Source of the DNA: Bacteroidota bacterium
Lineage (GTDB): Bacteria > Bacteroidota > Bacteroidia > Flavobacteriales_D > Crocinitomicaceae
Length of the DNA: 64,000 nucleotides
Assembly: GCA_006226425.1 (NCBI GenBank)
Contig: SBGX01000031.1
Span: forward strand, 293,382-357,381
Direction: 5' to 3'
The translations under genes were made by a program, and so were the position numbers. Shown here piece by piece: positions 9,533 through 16,919 of this stretch. The notes under the pieces were generated by a model. That model was not told the origin of the DNA, searched no databases, and saw only the letters and a list, made by a program, of their open reading frames with translations. Position 1 is the first letter of the stretch; each line of letters opens with the position of its first letter.

Positions 9533-10597
9533 ATGAAAATACTCGGAGTTATTCTTTGTCTGATCGGATCGTTGGCCCTCCAGGCTCAAATCGGAGGTAA
9601 AGGAGCATTTTCTGTACTTGACCTCCCTTTCAACGCCAGAAGTGCCGCTTTGGGCAATGACTTCATCTCTTCCAGAGATCAGGATGTAAATATGGGAGTT
9701 CAAAACCCAGCCCTGTACAATCAAAAAATGGATCGTCACTTAGGCGTCAATCAGGGACTGTTGGCAGGGGGAATCAACATGGGTATGATCAGTTATGGTC
9801 GGAAATTGAACGATAGCATCAACTGGGGTGCTTCCTTTAGATATTCCAGCTACGGGATCATGGATCGTTATGACGAAGCCGGGATTCTTACCGGGAAACT
9901 CTATGCCGGAGATTTCATTTTTGGAATCGGAGCTTCCAAGAAAATTCCGTTGAAACAAAAGAAAAACGACAGTCTGCCTCCAGATCAACAAGCAGCCTTT
10001 CACATTGGCGTAAATTCAAATCTACTCTACGGTCAATATGAACGTCAGACAAAACTGGGACTGGCTTTTGACCTGGCTGCTTCTTATGAAGTTCCCGCTT
10101 CTAATTTTTTCCTGACAGCCGTCCTCAAAAATGTGGGCGCGCAATTTGACCGAAGTCCAAGTCTGACACCGTGGGAATTACAGCTTGCAGTAGCACATAA
10201 GGTGAAACACGCCCCCTTTAGATTCACGCTACTAATGCACCATCTGAATACTTTTGATTTGACCTATACTGACCCGAATCAACGACCGGACATTGATCCG
10301 CTGACAGGAGATACCATCCCAATTACACTTCCCGGCTTTGGAGAAAAAGTATTTAGACACCTCAGCTATCAGGTCGAATTGATTTTCAGTAAAAACCTCC
10401 ATCTTCGCACAGCTTTTGATTATCATCGTCGTCAGGAACTTAAGGTTTCTGAACGACCTGGAATCGCTGGATTTTCTTTTGGGATCGGAATGTATTTCAA
10501 ACGATTCTCTCTCGATTATGGATTAATCGCCTATTCAGCCGCAGGGTACAGCAACCTAATTACCCTGACCACCAACCTCGAAAAGTGGAGGAATTAA
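9533..10597 (+). CDS. porQ: Type IX secretion system protein PorQ
   Basis: 354 residues. A signal peptide ends near residue 20 (LALQAQ), followed by the PorQ N-terminal pattern 'GAFSVLDLPFNARSAALGN' and beta-barrel strands with aromatic-rich ends. PorQ is an outer-membrane barrel of the T9SS, related to PorV/LptO, and acts in release or attachment of cargo. This fits the several C-terminal sorting domains in the window. The metallophosphoesterase gene lies just upstream; a partial -7 match TATTTTTA at 9509-9516 could give it its own promoter. Confidence 0.88.
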   Translation: MKILGVILCLIGSLALQAQIGGKGAFSVLDLPFNARSAALGNDFISSRDQDVNMGVQNPALYNQKMDRHLGVNQGLLAGGINMGMISYGRKLNDSINWGASFRYSSYGIMDRYDEAGILTGKLYAGDFIFGIGASKKIPLKQKKNDSLPPDQQAAFHIGVNSNLLYGQYERQTKLGLAFDLAASYEVPASNFFLTAVLKNVGAQFDRSPSLTPWELQLAVAHKVKHAPFRFTLLMHHLNTFDLTYTDPNQRPDIDPLTGDTIPITLPGFGEKVFRHLSYQVELIFSKNLHLRTAFDYHRRQELKVSERPGIAGFSFGIGMYFKRFSLDYGLIAYSAAGYSNLITLTTNLEKWRN

Positions 10598-10652
10598 CGT
10601 CCTCTCCCTATTTGGTTAAAAGTTATTATCAACAGAAAAAAGTTCATATTTT

Positions 10653-10687
10653 TTTGTAACCGGACAATCAAATAAACCGTATATTAG
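10653..10687 (+). promoter_or_regulatory. Promoter of the small outer-membrane barrel gene
   Basis: TTTG at 10653-10656, a 23-nt spacer, then TATATTAG at 10680-10687 (one mismatch to TAnnTTTG). The start codon is 23 nt further on. The spacing is near the upper limit. Confidence 0.45.
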
Positions 10688-10710
10688 CTCAAACCAAAAA
10701 AATAGTTTAT

Positions 10711-11391
10711 ATGAAAAGATTATCGCTATTAGTTGGAGCAATTGCACTATCAACAGCTGTTTTTGCTCAAAGACCTACCGAAGGAAATCCATTTTCTCTT
10801 GAGGGTCAACTTTCGTTGAGTGCATTAAACCAAACATTCAGCGCACCATCTGTTAAGCTTCGTTATTTCGCTGCTGACAACATCTCTATTCGTTTAGGAT
10901 TAGGATTTGATAATGCAACTGATGTAACAAATGCATACGGAAACGGAAATGACGGAAATCCAAGTGCTGATTCGGTTGGAGTTTGGACTTCTAAGGCCTC
11001 TAATACAATGATTGCCATCGGAGGTGCTTACCACTTCTCTCAAATGGACAGATTGTCTCCATACGGATTCCTTGACGTAATGATCGGAATGGGGGGTACA
11101 AATGACGAGATGGAAAACTACGATGGAAATACGGATTCTTACATGAAAGGTGCGAATTCAACAATGGAATCTAAGTATTCAACTTTCGGATTGAATATTG
11201 GTGCTGGATTTGACTATTACTTCGCTGAAAACGTATTCGTTGGTGCAGAGGTAGGATTCTTGTTTAACTCATGGAAAGATAAAGATGGTAGTATGACTGT
11301 GAACTCCACAACGACTACAATTCATCCATCTGGAAACAATTCAGCTTTCATGACGAACTCTTTCGGACTTCGTCTTGGATGGAGATTCTAA
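10711..11391 (+). CDS. Outer-membrane beta-barrel protein
   Basis: 226 residues. The signal peptide is MKRLSLLVGAIALSTAVFAQ. The rest shows alternating hydrophobic strands, including 'VKLRYFAADNISIRLGLGF' and a final strand 'SFGLRLGWRF' ending in Phe, the usual BAM recognition signature. It resembles 8-stranded OmpW/OmpA-like porin barrels of Bacteroidota. Codon choice is strongly biased (for example GGA for Gly), suggesting high expression. Its own promoter and a strong terminator make it a single-gene unit. No specific function can be assigned. Confidence 0.85.
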   Translation: MKRLSLLVGAIALSTAVFAQRPTEGNPFSLEGQLSLSALNQTFSAPSVKLRYFAADNISIRLGLGFDNATDVTNAYGNGNDGNPSADSVGVWTSKASNTMIAIGGAYHFSQMDRLSPYGFLDVMIGMGGTNDEMENYDGNTDSYMKGANSTMESKYSTFGLNIGAGFDYYFAENVFVGAEVGFLFNSWKDKDGSMTVNSTTTTIHPSGNNSAFMTNSFGLRLGWRF

Positions 11392-11408
11392 ATTGAATAT
11401 CACTTTAG

Positions 11409-11440
11409 TAAAAAGGTCAGCTCAAGAGCTGGCCTTTTTT
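11409..11440. terminator. Intrinsic terminator after the barrel gene
   Basis: AAAAAGGTCAGCTC and GAGCTGGCCTTTTTT pair with a 2-nt centre. The convergent gene's stop codon starts at the last T residues, so it probably works for both strands. Confidence 0.9.
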
Positions 11441-11699
11441 AGTTTAGGTAAATCAGCATGAAGAAGATGCTTAGCACCAGGGATAAAACATTCAAAATAA
11501 AAGCCAGTTTCCCCAATTGAAATGCCTCATGATATTCAAAGGGATCTGATTGGTAAATTTTCCTCAGGTAGAAAAAGATTCCCATAAAAGGAAGAGAAAG
11601 CAAAACAGCCACCCAACTTAGGTACCAACAAAAAAGTATTCCCACCACCCCGGTAGCGATTCCAGCTATTGAAAGAACACGAAAACGACTTGTTTCCAT
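11439..11699 (-). CDS. Small integral membrane protein, unknown
   Basis: 86 residues. Hydrophobic segments lie at about 9-25, 26-44 and 66-85, separated by a polar loop 'RKIYQSDPFEYHEAFQLGK'. The loop resembles the 'YQEDPxxYQ' loop of the next gene, hinting at a common origin. I do not recognise a named function. It is the most downstream member of a group of four small membrane-protein genes on this strand. Confidence 0.6.
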   Translation of the reverse strand: METSRFRVLSIAGIATGVVGILFCWYLSWVAVLLSLPFMGIFFYLRKIYQSDPFEYHEAFQLGKLAFILNVLSLVLSIFFMLIYLN

Positions 11700-11713
11700 A
11701 GAACAATATTAAT

Positions 11714-11738
11714 AAAAAAAGGGAGCATTGCGGCTCCC
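11714..11738 (-). terminator. Intrinsic terminator on the minus strand
   Basis: On the minus strand GGGAGC pairs with GCTCCC over a 6-nt loop and is followed by seven T. It lies directly after the CCC-motif membrane protein gene. Confidence 0.8.
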
Positions 11739-11760
11739 TTCCCTATTTCGATTAAGACTC

Positions 11761-12108
11761 TTATCTAAAGTCATGTACTGCATTGTTCATTGTCTGAACA
11801 AAGATGAATACGAAAGCAATTACGAAGATCAGGAACAACACTGAAATGATCAGTCCGATCAATCCGCAAATGTAACCTGCTCTCGCGGTTTTATATGACT
11901 GCTGATAAGCAGCTGGGTCTTCCTGATACAATCTCTTGTCTCTAGGATGCAATGCCAGAGCAATGATCCCGCAAATGATCCCAATGACCCCGTAAAGCCA
12001 AAAAGTTGCCAGTGAAATAATCCCGAGCACTAAAGTTGCCGTAGCATTTGGTAAGGTTTTGTTTCCCTGAATCTCCGACGAAGACCCTCCATCAAGTATA
12101 TCACTCAT
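11761..12108 (-). CDS. CCC-motif/DUF4190-type membrane protein
   Basis: 115 residues. After a polar head, 'LPNATATLVLGIISLATFW' starts a first hydrophobic hairpin, then a polar loop 'RDKRLYQEDPAAYQQSYKT', then 'AGYICGLIGLIISVLFLIF'. This order matches the Bacteroidota CCC-motif membrane family, although the family's Cys cluster is here replaced by FWLYG. The role is unknown. It sits 6 bp after the next upstream gene and ends in a terminator. Confidence 0.75.
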   Translation of the reverse strand: MSDILDGGSSSEIQGNKTLPNATATLVLGIISLATFWLYGVIGIICGIIALALHPRDKRLYQEDPAAYQQSYKTARAGYICGLIGLIISVLFLIFVIAFVFIFVQTMNNAVHDFR

Positions 12109-12114
12109 AATAGT

Positions 12115-12606
12115 TTATTTTAAATGTTTTAAGTTAAGTGTGTACATGGTTCCAAATGCAATTGCAATGATCAACGCAAAGACAAATGAAACATACACCA
12201 TGGAAGACATCGTTCCTTCCGAGGTATCAATGCTACTCACAAACAGCGCACTCCCAATCAAAGGCAGCACCTGTCCGGCCACGTAGACATAAAAACCATT
12301 CTTTTTCAGTCTCCACATCATCAATGCTCCCAATAAACAAAGCAGATTTCCCGCCAGAGTAGCCAAATAGGAAGTCATTCCCCATTTTTTAAGAGCCACA
12401 ATCTGACTATCAATCGACCCCATGTTTACCCGTCTAAAAATACGCTTGCTATTCTCAAGACTTTCCAGGGCCATATCAAAAGTAAAGATATTGTACAGGG
12501 ACCCCAAAATCCCTAAACCTGTGCCAATAAACGTAAGAATACAAAGCACCTTCAGGAACATTGGCATTCCGGTGTTACTCTCAGGCAAATCAAGTTGTTC
12601 TTCCAC
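12115..12606 (-). CDS. Four-helix membrane protein, paralogue A
   Basis: 163 residues with about four hydrophobic segments. The N-terminus 'GMPMFLKVLCILTFIGTGLG' matches that of the next upstream gene 'KRPTFLTVLCILTWIGSAWG', and both end in '...LKHLK' or '...AKHLK', so the two are paralogues. The function is unknown; family members accompany CCC-motif proteins in Bacteroidota. It lies 6 bp upstream of the CCC-motif gene and 63 bp downstream of its paralogue, with a terminator between. Confidence 0.7.
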   Translation of the reverse strand: MEEQLDLPESNTGMPMFLKVLCILTFIGTGLGILGSLYNIFTFDMALESLENSKRIFRRVNMGSIDSQIVALKKWGMTSYLATLAGNLLCLLGALMMWRLKKNGFYVYVAGQVLPLIGSALFVSSIDTSEGTMSSMVYVSFVFALIIAIAFGTMYTLNLKHLK

Positions 12607-12611
12607 GGGTA

Positions 12612-12648
12612 CAAAAATAAAAAAAGCCTGGCCTAAACAGCCAGACTT
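12612..12648 (-). terminator. Intrinsic terminator on the minus strand
   Basis: On the minus strand AAAGTCTGGC pairs with GCCAGGCTTT around a 7-nt loop, followed by a T-rich tail. It separates the two paralogous membrane genes. Confidence 0.85.
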
Positions 12649-12669
12649 TAAAATTAATCAATCTTCTGA

Positions 12670-13149
12670 TTATTTCAGATGTTTTGCATTGATCCAGTAA
12701 AGAACAATGAAAAGCGCTGGGAACAAAGATCCCAAAATCAACGCAAAATTCATTGCACTTTCGATAGCAGCTGTACCAGCTGATGCAAAAGCAGCACTCA
12801 TTTCGTCATTCATTCCGGAAGCCTCAACAGCATCCCCCATGATATGACCAAGGTACCCTTTTACAACTACCCACATCAATACGACAGCGATTACCTCACA
12901 TGCCGTCCAGATGTAAAGACCCATTTTACTGAGTTTCCACATTTGAAGTGCTCCAAACAATGTTCCCAGGTTCAAGGCCAACATCACCCAATAGTAATAT
13001 CCAGCGTACTCCTTCAAACCAGGATCCTGAATAAATAAACTGGAGATGATCCCCCACGCTGAACCAATCCAGGTCAGAATACATAGCACTGTCAGGAAGG
13101 TAGGTCGCTTTCCTGCATTGCTTTCATTTACGTCTAATGATTCCGTCAT
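12670..13149 (-). CDS. Four-helix membrane protein, paralogue B
   Basis: 159 residues with about four hydrophobic segments and the shared N-terminal motif 'FLTVLCILTWIGSAWGII'. A polar stretch near residues 105-125 ('GDAVEASGMNDEMSAAF') separates helices 3 and 4; paralogue A has a shorter stretch at the same place. Its role is unknown. It is the first gene of the membrane group; the 118-bp region before it is AT-rich and shared with the divergent lipoprotein gene. Confidence 0.7.
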   Translation of the reverse strand: MTESLDVNESNAGKRPTFLTVLCILTWIGSAWGIISSLFIQDPGLKEYAGYYYWVMLALNLGTLFGALQMWKLSKMGLYIWTACEVIAVVLMWVVVKGYLGHIMGDAVEASGMNDEMSAAFASAGTAAIESAMNFALILGSLFPALFIVLYWINAKHLK

Positions 13150-13273
13150 AATAGCAATAATTTAATAGTTAATAGAACAAATATATGATTTAATCCGGAC
13201 GAACCTAATTTTTATCTAAATTTTATTTTAACATTCAATTTGTTAAAAACCCAGTTTAAGATTAAATTTGAGT

Positions 13274-13900
13274 ATGAGAATTTACTTTTTAATCCTGAGC
13301 GTAATCCTACTTGGCTCCTGTAAAAAAAAGGATTTAGAATTCAGGATGCAGGGAAAGGTGACAGACCTAAGCTTCAATAAAGGCCTGGACGGAGGAATTA
13401 TCGAAATCAGAGAACTGGGAAGTAACGGCGCTATCTCTGGAAACCCTATCGTCAGTGCAACATTGGATGCCGGTGGAAATTACGATGTCACTTTTAAACG
13501 AAAATCGGTCATCAAGTACCTCATCCATATCAAAAAGGACAACTATTTTGAAGTGGACAAAGAAATTCCATTCGGTGATTTACAGGTAAACGAAACAAAT
13601 ACCTATAATTTCCAGACAACCGCCAAGTCCTGGGTAAAACTACATTTCATCAATCAGGCTCCTTCCTCCGCAGATGACCAGCTACGCTTCATCAAACAAG
13701 ATGGCAAAGAAGGTTGTGAACTTTGTTGCCCGGACACCGATCGTTTTGTTAATGGGACCAAGGATAGCATTTTTTATTGCATCAACGATGCGAACACCAG
13801 CTACTCTTATTTCTTTTGGTCTGAGAATCCGAGTGATTTCGGTGAAGAGTCCATCACGACCATTGCCTTTGACACGGTAGAAATTGTCAAGAACTGGTAA
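13274..13900 (+). CDS. Lipoprotein of unknown function with a CCP cysteine cluster
   Basis: 208 residues from ATG 13274; a TTG six bases upstream is less likely. The signal peptide ends in lipobox LLGSC at about residue 15, followed by KKK. Residues 25-110 read like a carboxypeptidase-regulatory-like beta sandwich ('VTDLSFNKGLDGGIIEIREL'). A Cys cluster 'GCELCCPDTDRF' lies near residue 150. I do not recognise the family. It is convergent with the DUF4296 gene, and the two stop codons abut without any gap. Confidence 0.7.
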   Translation: MRIYFLILSVILLGSCKKKDLEFRMQGKVTDLSFNKGLDGGIIEIRELGSNGAISGNPIVSATLDAGGNYDVTFKRKSVIKYLIHIKKDNYFEVDKEIPFGDLQVNETNTYNFQTTAKSWVKLHFINQAPSSADDQLRFIKQDGKEGCELCCPDTDRFVNGTKDSIFYCINDANTSYSYFFWSENPSDFGEESITTIAFDTVEIVKNW

Positions 13901-14272
13901 TTACAGTTTGTTCTTAGCTCTTTGAGAACGCAGTTCATTCACCTTCTGATTCATGTTGGTCATGACCATGGAGTACAGCTCTTTCATTTTTCCATCCAGA
14001 GACGCATAATAATTTAAGGAGCGATCAAACCTTTCATATTCCATTCCTCGTTTTTCCAGCACCTGATCTCCTGATTTCTTCAGACAGAGTTCAAATTGAT
14101 CCGGGCGTGGGTACCTTGACTGAATATATTGCTCTAAAAGCATCACGTCCTCCATAATTTGAACCATGGTATCTTCCGGAATTAAATCTTTCGGTGCATC
14201 CGGTACTTCAAGGCTCGTTTCACAGGCAAACAATGCTCCAAGAAAAACTATGATCAACGTCCATTTCCTCAT
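13901..14272 (-). CDS. DUF4296 lipoprotein
   Basis: 123 residues. The signal peptide carries lipobox LFAC at residue 17. The mature part contains the DUF4296 pattern 'DLIPEDTMVQIMEDVMLLE' followed by a helical region. DUF4296 proteins are common in Bacteroidota next to dihydroorotase, as here, but have no known function. Its start overlaps the dihydroorotase stop by 4 bp (ATGA), indicating translational coupling. Confidence 0.88.
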   Translation of the reverse strand: MRKWTLIIVFLGALFACETSLEVPDAPKDLIPEDTMVQIMEDVMLLEQYIQSRYPRPDQFELCLKKSGDQVLEKRGMEYERFDRSLNYYASLDGKMKELYSMVMTNMNQKVNELRSQRAKNKL

Positions 14273-15606
14273 CGGATCATCTGAATTCTTTTTCCCGCAT
14301 TTCGATCCAATACCTTTTCTCCGTCATAAACCTGTTCCCCATTCACCCAGGTACTCAATACCTTTCCTCTGAAAGTCACTCCTTCAAAAGGAGACCAGGC
14401 ACATGCATAAAGTAAATCCTTCTTCTCGACCTTCGTTTGCGCATCCAAATCAACTAAAACGAGGTCGGCCCAATATCCTTCTCGAACATATCCCCGATCC
14501 TTCAAACGAAAACAATCCGCTGGAGCATGAGCCATTTTCCGAACCATGGTGGGCAGATCAAAACGACCTTCATTCACCTGATCCAACATGGCTGGCAAAG
14601 CATGTTGAACCAAAGGCCCTCCTGAAGGTGCCTTGAAATAAGAATTATTCTTTTCTTCCAGGGTATGGGGAGCATGATCTGTGGCAATTACATCAATCCT
14701 ATCATCCAAGAGGGCTTTCCATATTTCTTCCCGATCCTCCAGCGACTTAACAGCAGGATTCCATTTTATTAGTGAGCCTTTCGAATCGTAATCCGCATCG
14801 GTAAACCACAAATGATGCACACAAGCTTCCGCAGTAATCCTTTTCTCTTTCAGGGGAAGATCATTTCGGAAAAGTTCCAACTCTCTCGCTGTCGAAATAT
14901 GCAGGATATGCAGCCTCGTTCCATATTTTTCCGCCAGACGCACAGCCATGGATGAAGAGCGGTAACAGGCTTCGGCATTTCTTATGATTGGGTGAATACT
15001 TATTGGAGGTTCTTCTCCATAAGCAGCTCTTATTTCTTCTGTATTCTTACGGATTGTCGCTTCATCTTCACAATGGGTAGCGATCAATCCCTCCACCTGG
15101 GAGAACAAACCATCCAGGATTTGCTCGTTGTCCACCAGCATATTTCCCGTAGAAGAGCCCATGAAAACTTTTACTCCACAAACCCATTCATGATCTACTT
15201 TTAAGACCTCTTCCAAATTTTCATTGGATGCCCCCATGTAAAATGAATAGTTTGCCGGAGAACATTTTTCCGCAATCCGATATTTATCCTCCAGGAGATC
15301 AATGGTTAGCGTATTCGGAACCGTATTGGGCATTTCCATGAAGGTAGTAATCCCTCCTGCCACCGCTGCCTTTGATTCCGAGGCAATGGTTGCCTTATGT
15401 GTCAAACCCGGTTCTCTAAAATGAACCTGATCATCAATACACCCTGGAATCAAGTACTTTCCCCCGGCATCGAACTCTTCTACATTCGAAGAAGTCTCAA
15501 GCCCCTGTCCCAAACGCTCAATTCGTCCACCAACAATGAGCAAATCTGATTCAATGATTTTTCCTTCGTTAACAACTCGTGCATTCCGAATAAGTAAATC
15601 TTTCAT
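14269..15606 (-). CDS. pyrC: Dihydroorotase
   Basis: 445 residues, class-I-like dihydroorotase; it closes carbamoyl aspartate to dihydroorotate in pyrimidine synthesis. Motifs: DDQVHFREPG at 58-67, the metal-bridging Lys in 'GVKVFMGSS' (K146), 'THCEDE', 'LHILHIST' and the catalytic Asp in 'IATDHAPH'. The first His of the usual HxH pair is Gln60, which I recall as typical of Bacteroidota members. Start and stop overlap both neighbours, giving the order glycosyltransferase - dihydroorotase - DUF4296. Confidence 0.93.
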   Translation of the reverse strand: MKDLLIRNARVVNEGKIIESDLLIVGGRIERLGQGLETSSNVEEFDAGGKYLIPGCIDDQVHFREPGLTHKATIASESKAAVAGGITTFMEMPNTVPNTLTIDLLEDKYRIAEKCSPANYSFYMGASNENLEEVLKVDHEWVCGVKVFMGSSTGNMLVDNEQILDGLFSQVEGLIATHCEDEATIRKNTEEIRAAYGEEPPISIHPIIRNAEACYRSSSMAVRLAEKYGTRLHILHISTARELELFRNDLPLKEKRITAEACVHHLWFTDADYDSKGSLIKWNPAVKSLEDREEIWKALLDDRIDVIATDHAPHTLEEKNNSYFKAPSGGPLVQHALPAMLDQVNEGRFDLPTMVRKMAHAPADCFRLKDRGYVREGYWADLVLVDLDAQTKVEKKDLLYACAWSPFEGVTFRGKVLSTWVNGEQVYDGEKVLDRNAGKRIQMIR

Positions 15607-16319
15607 TAAACGTCCATTTTACGCATTTTCCAAACTCCGAAAAAAGCTTCTTTGAAAATTCCTGAGCTCATTTTAGAGGTTCCCTCTTGTCGATCCGTGA
15701 ATGTTATCGGAACCTCTTTGACTTTAAATCCATGCTTTAAGGCGGCATACTTCATACAAATTTGGAATGCATAGCCTTTAAAAGGAATATGATCCAATTG
15801 AATGCTTTCCAAAACTTCCCGCTTGTAGCATTTGAAACCAGAAGTGGTATCCTTGATTCCAATAAAGAGAATCATTCGAACATAAATAGAAGCAAAATAA
15901 GACATCAATACCCGACCGATTGGCCAGTTTGTAATTTTCCCTCCTCGACAGTATCTGGAGCCGACGCTCAGATCGTATGAATTCTCAGTGAGTTCAGCCA
16001 ATAAGCGACTTAAATCATCCGGATCATGGGAAAAATCACAATCCATCTCGAAAATGTAATCATATCCGTGTTTCATCCCCCACTTGAATCCGTGAATATA
16101 GGCCGTACCCAGACCTTGCTTTCCAGCTCTCTCTTCCAAATGAAGGCTGTCTCGGAATTCTTGTTGCAAATTCCTGACAATTTGCGCTGTACCATCCGGG
16201 GAACCGTCATCAACAATCAATATGTGATACTTTTCAGGATACGAAAAAACGCGTCGAAGCATCTTCTCTATGTTTTCCTTTTCGTTATACGTTGGTATGA
16301 TGACCAGACTCTTCGACAA
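15606..16319 (-). CDS. Polyprenyl-phosphate mannosyltransferase-like GT2 enzyme
   Basis: 237 residues. GT-A fold with 'VIIPTYNEKENI' at the N-terminus, 'ILIVDDGSPDGT', the 'DCDFSHDP' metal motif, and 'DTTSGFKCYKREVL' as in dolichol-phosphate mannose synthases. It has no C-terminal membrane domain, like the soluble-type DPM1 enzymes. The reaction is sugar transfer from a nucleotide donor to a polyprenyl phosphate at the inner membrane. Start is TTG 16319; no ATG is available in frame. Its stop overlaps the dihydroorotase start (TAATG). Confidence 0.9.
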   Translation of the reverse strand: MSKSLVIIPTYNEKENIEKMLRRVFSYPEKYHILIVDDGSPDGTAQIVRNLQQEFRDSLHLEERAGKQGLGTAYIHGFKWGMKHGYDYIFEMDCDFSHDPDDLSRLLAELTENSYDLSVGSRYCRGGKITNWPIGRVLMSYFASIYVRMILFIGIKDTTSGFKCYKREVLESIQLDHIPFKGYAFQICMKYAALKHGFKVKEVPITFTDRQEGTSKMSSGIFKEAFFGVWKMRKMDV

Positions 16320-16410
16320 AGCTCTTTTTTTATTCCGGTTAAATTTAAGTCTTAATTTCTATCTGGCAAACCGAGGCCTTTAATTTTAACGTTCGTTTTC
16401 AATTTAATAT

Positions 16411-16869
16411 TCACTCTCCTAGCTTCCGAATAATCAGCTCCGACTCAAAGCCTTTTCCCATCAGGTAACGCTGAATCTTCACTTTCGTTTCAAAATCTTC
16501 CTTTCTCCCTCCAAGCTCCTTTTCCTTGCGCGCAATCAAATAGGCTATTGTTTCCTCGTAATCATCCTCACTTAGTTCACTAAAGGCCTCCCTGATAATA
16601 CTTTCCGGGACGCTTTTTTGTTTGAGATAAGCCCTGATCTTAATCCTTCCCCAACGCTTCTGATTGAACTTTCCCTGAACATATGAACGGGCAAAGCGTT
16701 CTTCATCCAAAAAGCGCTCTTTTCGGAGCTGTTCCATCACCCTCGCAATCTCCTCCTCTTTCAACTGAAAAGATCTTAGTTTTTGCAGCACCTCCTGTTC
16801 ACAACGATCCTGAAGCGCACACCATTTCTGTAATCGATGCAAAGCCTGTTCGTATGTTAAACCGATCAT
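16411..16869 (-). CDS. recX: Regulatory protein RecX
   Basis: 152 residues in three RecX helical repeats: 'ALHRLQKWCALQDRCEQEVLQKL', 'LRKERFLDEERFARSYVQGK' and a C-terminal copy with 'RYLMGKGFESELI'. RecX binds and caps RecA filaments. recA is not in this window. It follows the RNase G gene on the same strand, but a terminator lies between them, so it likely has its own promoter. Confidence 0.9.
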   Translation of the reverse strand: MIGLTYEQALHRLQKWCALQDRCEQEVLQKLRSFQLKEEEIARVMEQLRKERFLDEERFARSYVQGKFNQKRWGRIKIRAYLKQKSVPESIIREAFSELSEDDYEETIAYLIARKEKELGGRKEDFETKVKIQRYLMGKGFESELIIRKLGE

Positions 16870-16892
16870 GAATCTTTTTATTGTTTAGGCAA

Positions 16893-16919
16893 TAAAAAAC
16901 CCTTTGAAAATCAAAGGGT
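16893..16919 (-). terminator. Intrinsic terminator overlapping the end of the RNase G gene
   Basis: ACCCTTTGA and TCAAAGGGT pair over a 3-nt loop and are followed on the minus strand by TTTTTTATT. The 5' arm includes the RNase G stop codon. Confidence 0.85.

Noticed and set aside
13263..13270. TAAATTTG as promoter of the lipoprotein gene
   Set aside because: It ends 3 nt before the ATG, so transcription would begin inside the signal-peptide codons; it is more likely chance in AT-rich DNA.
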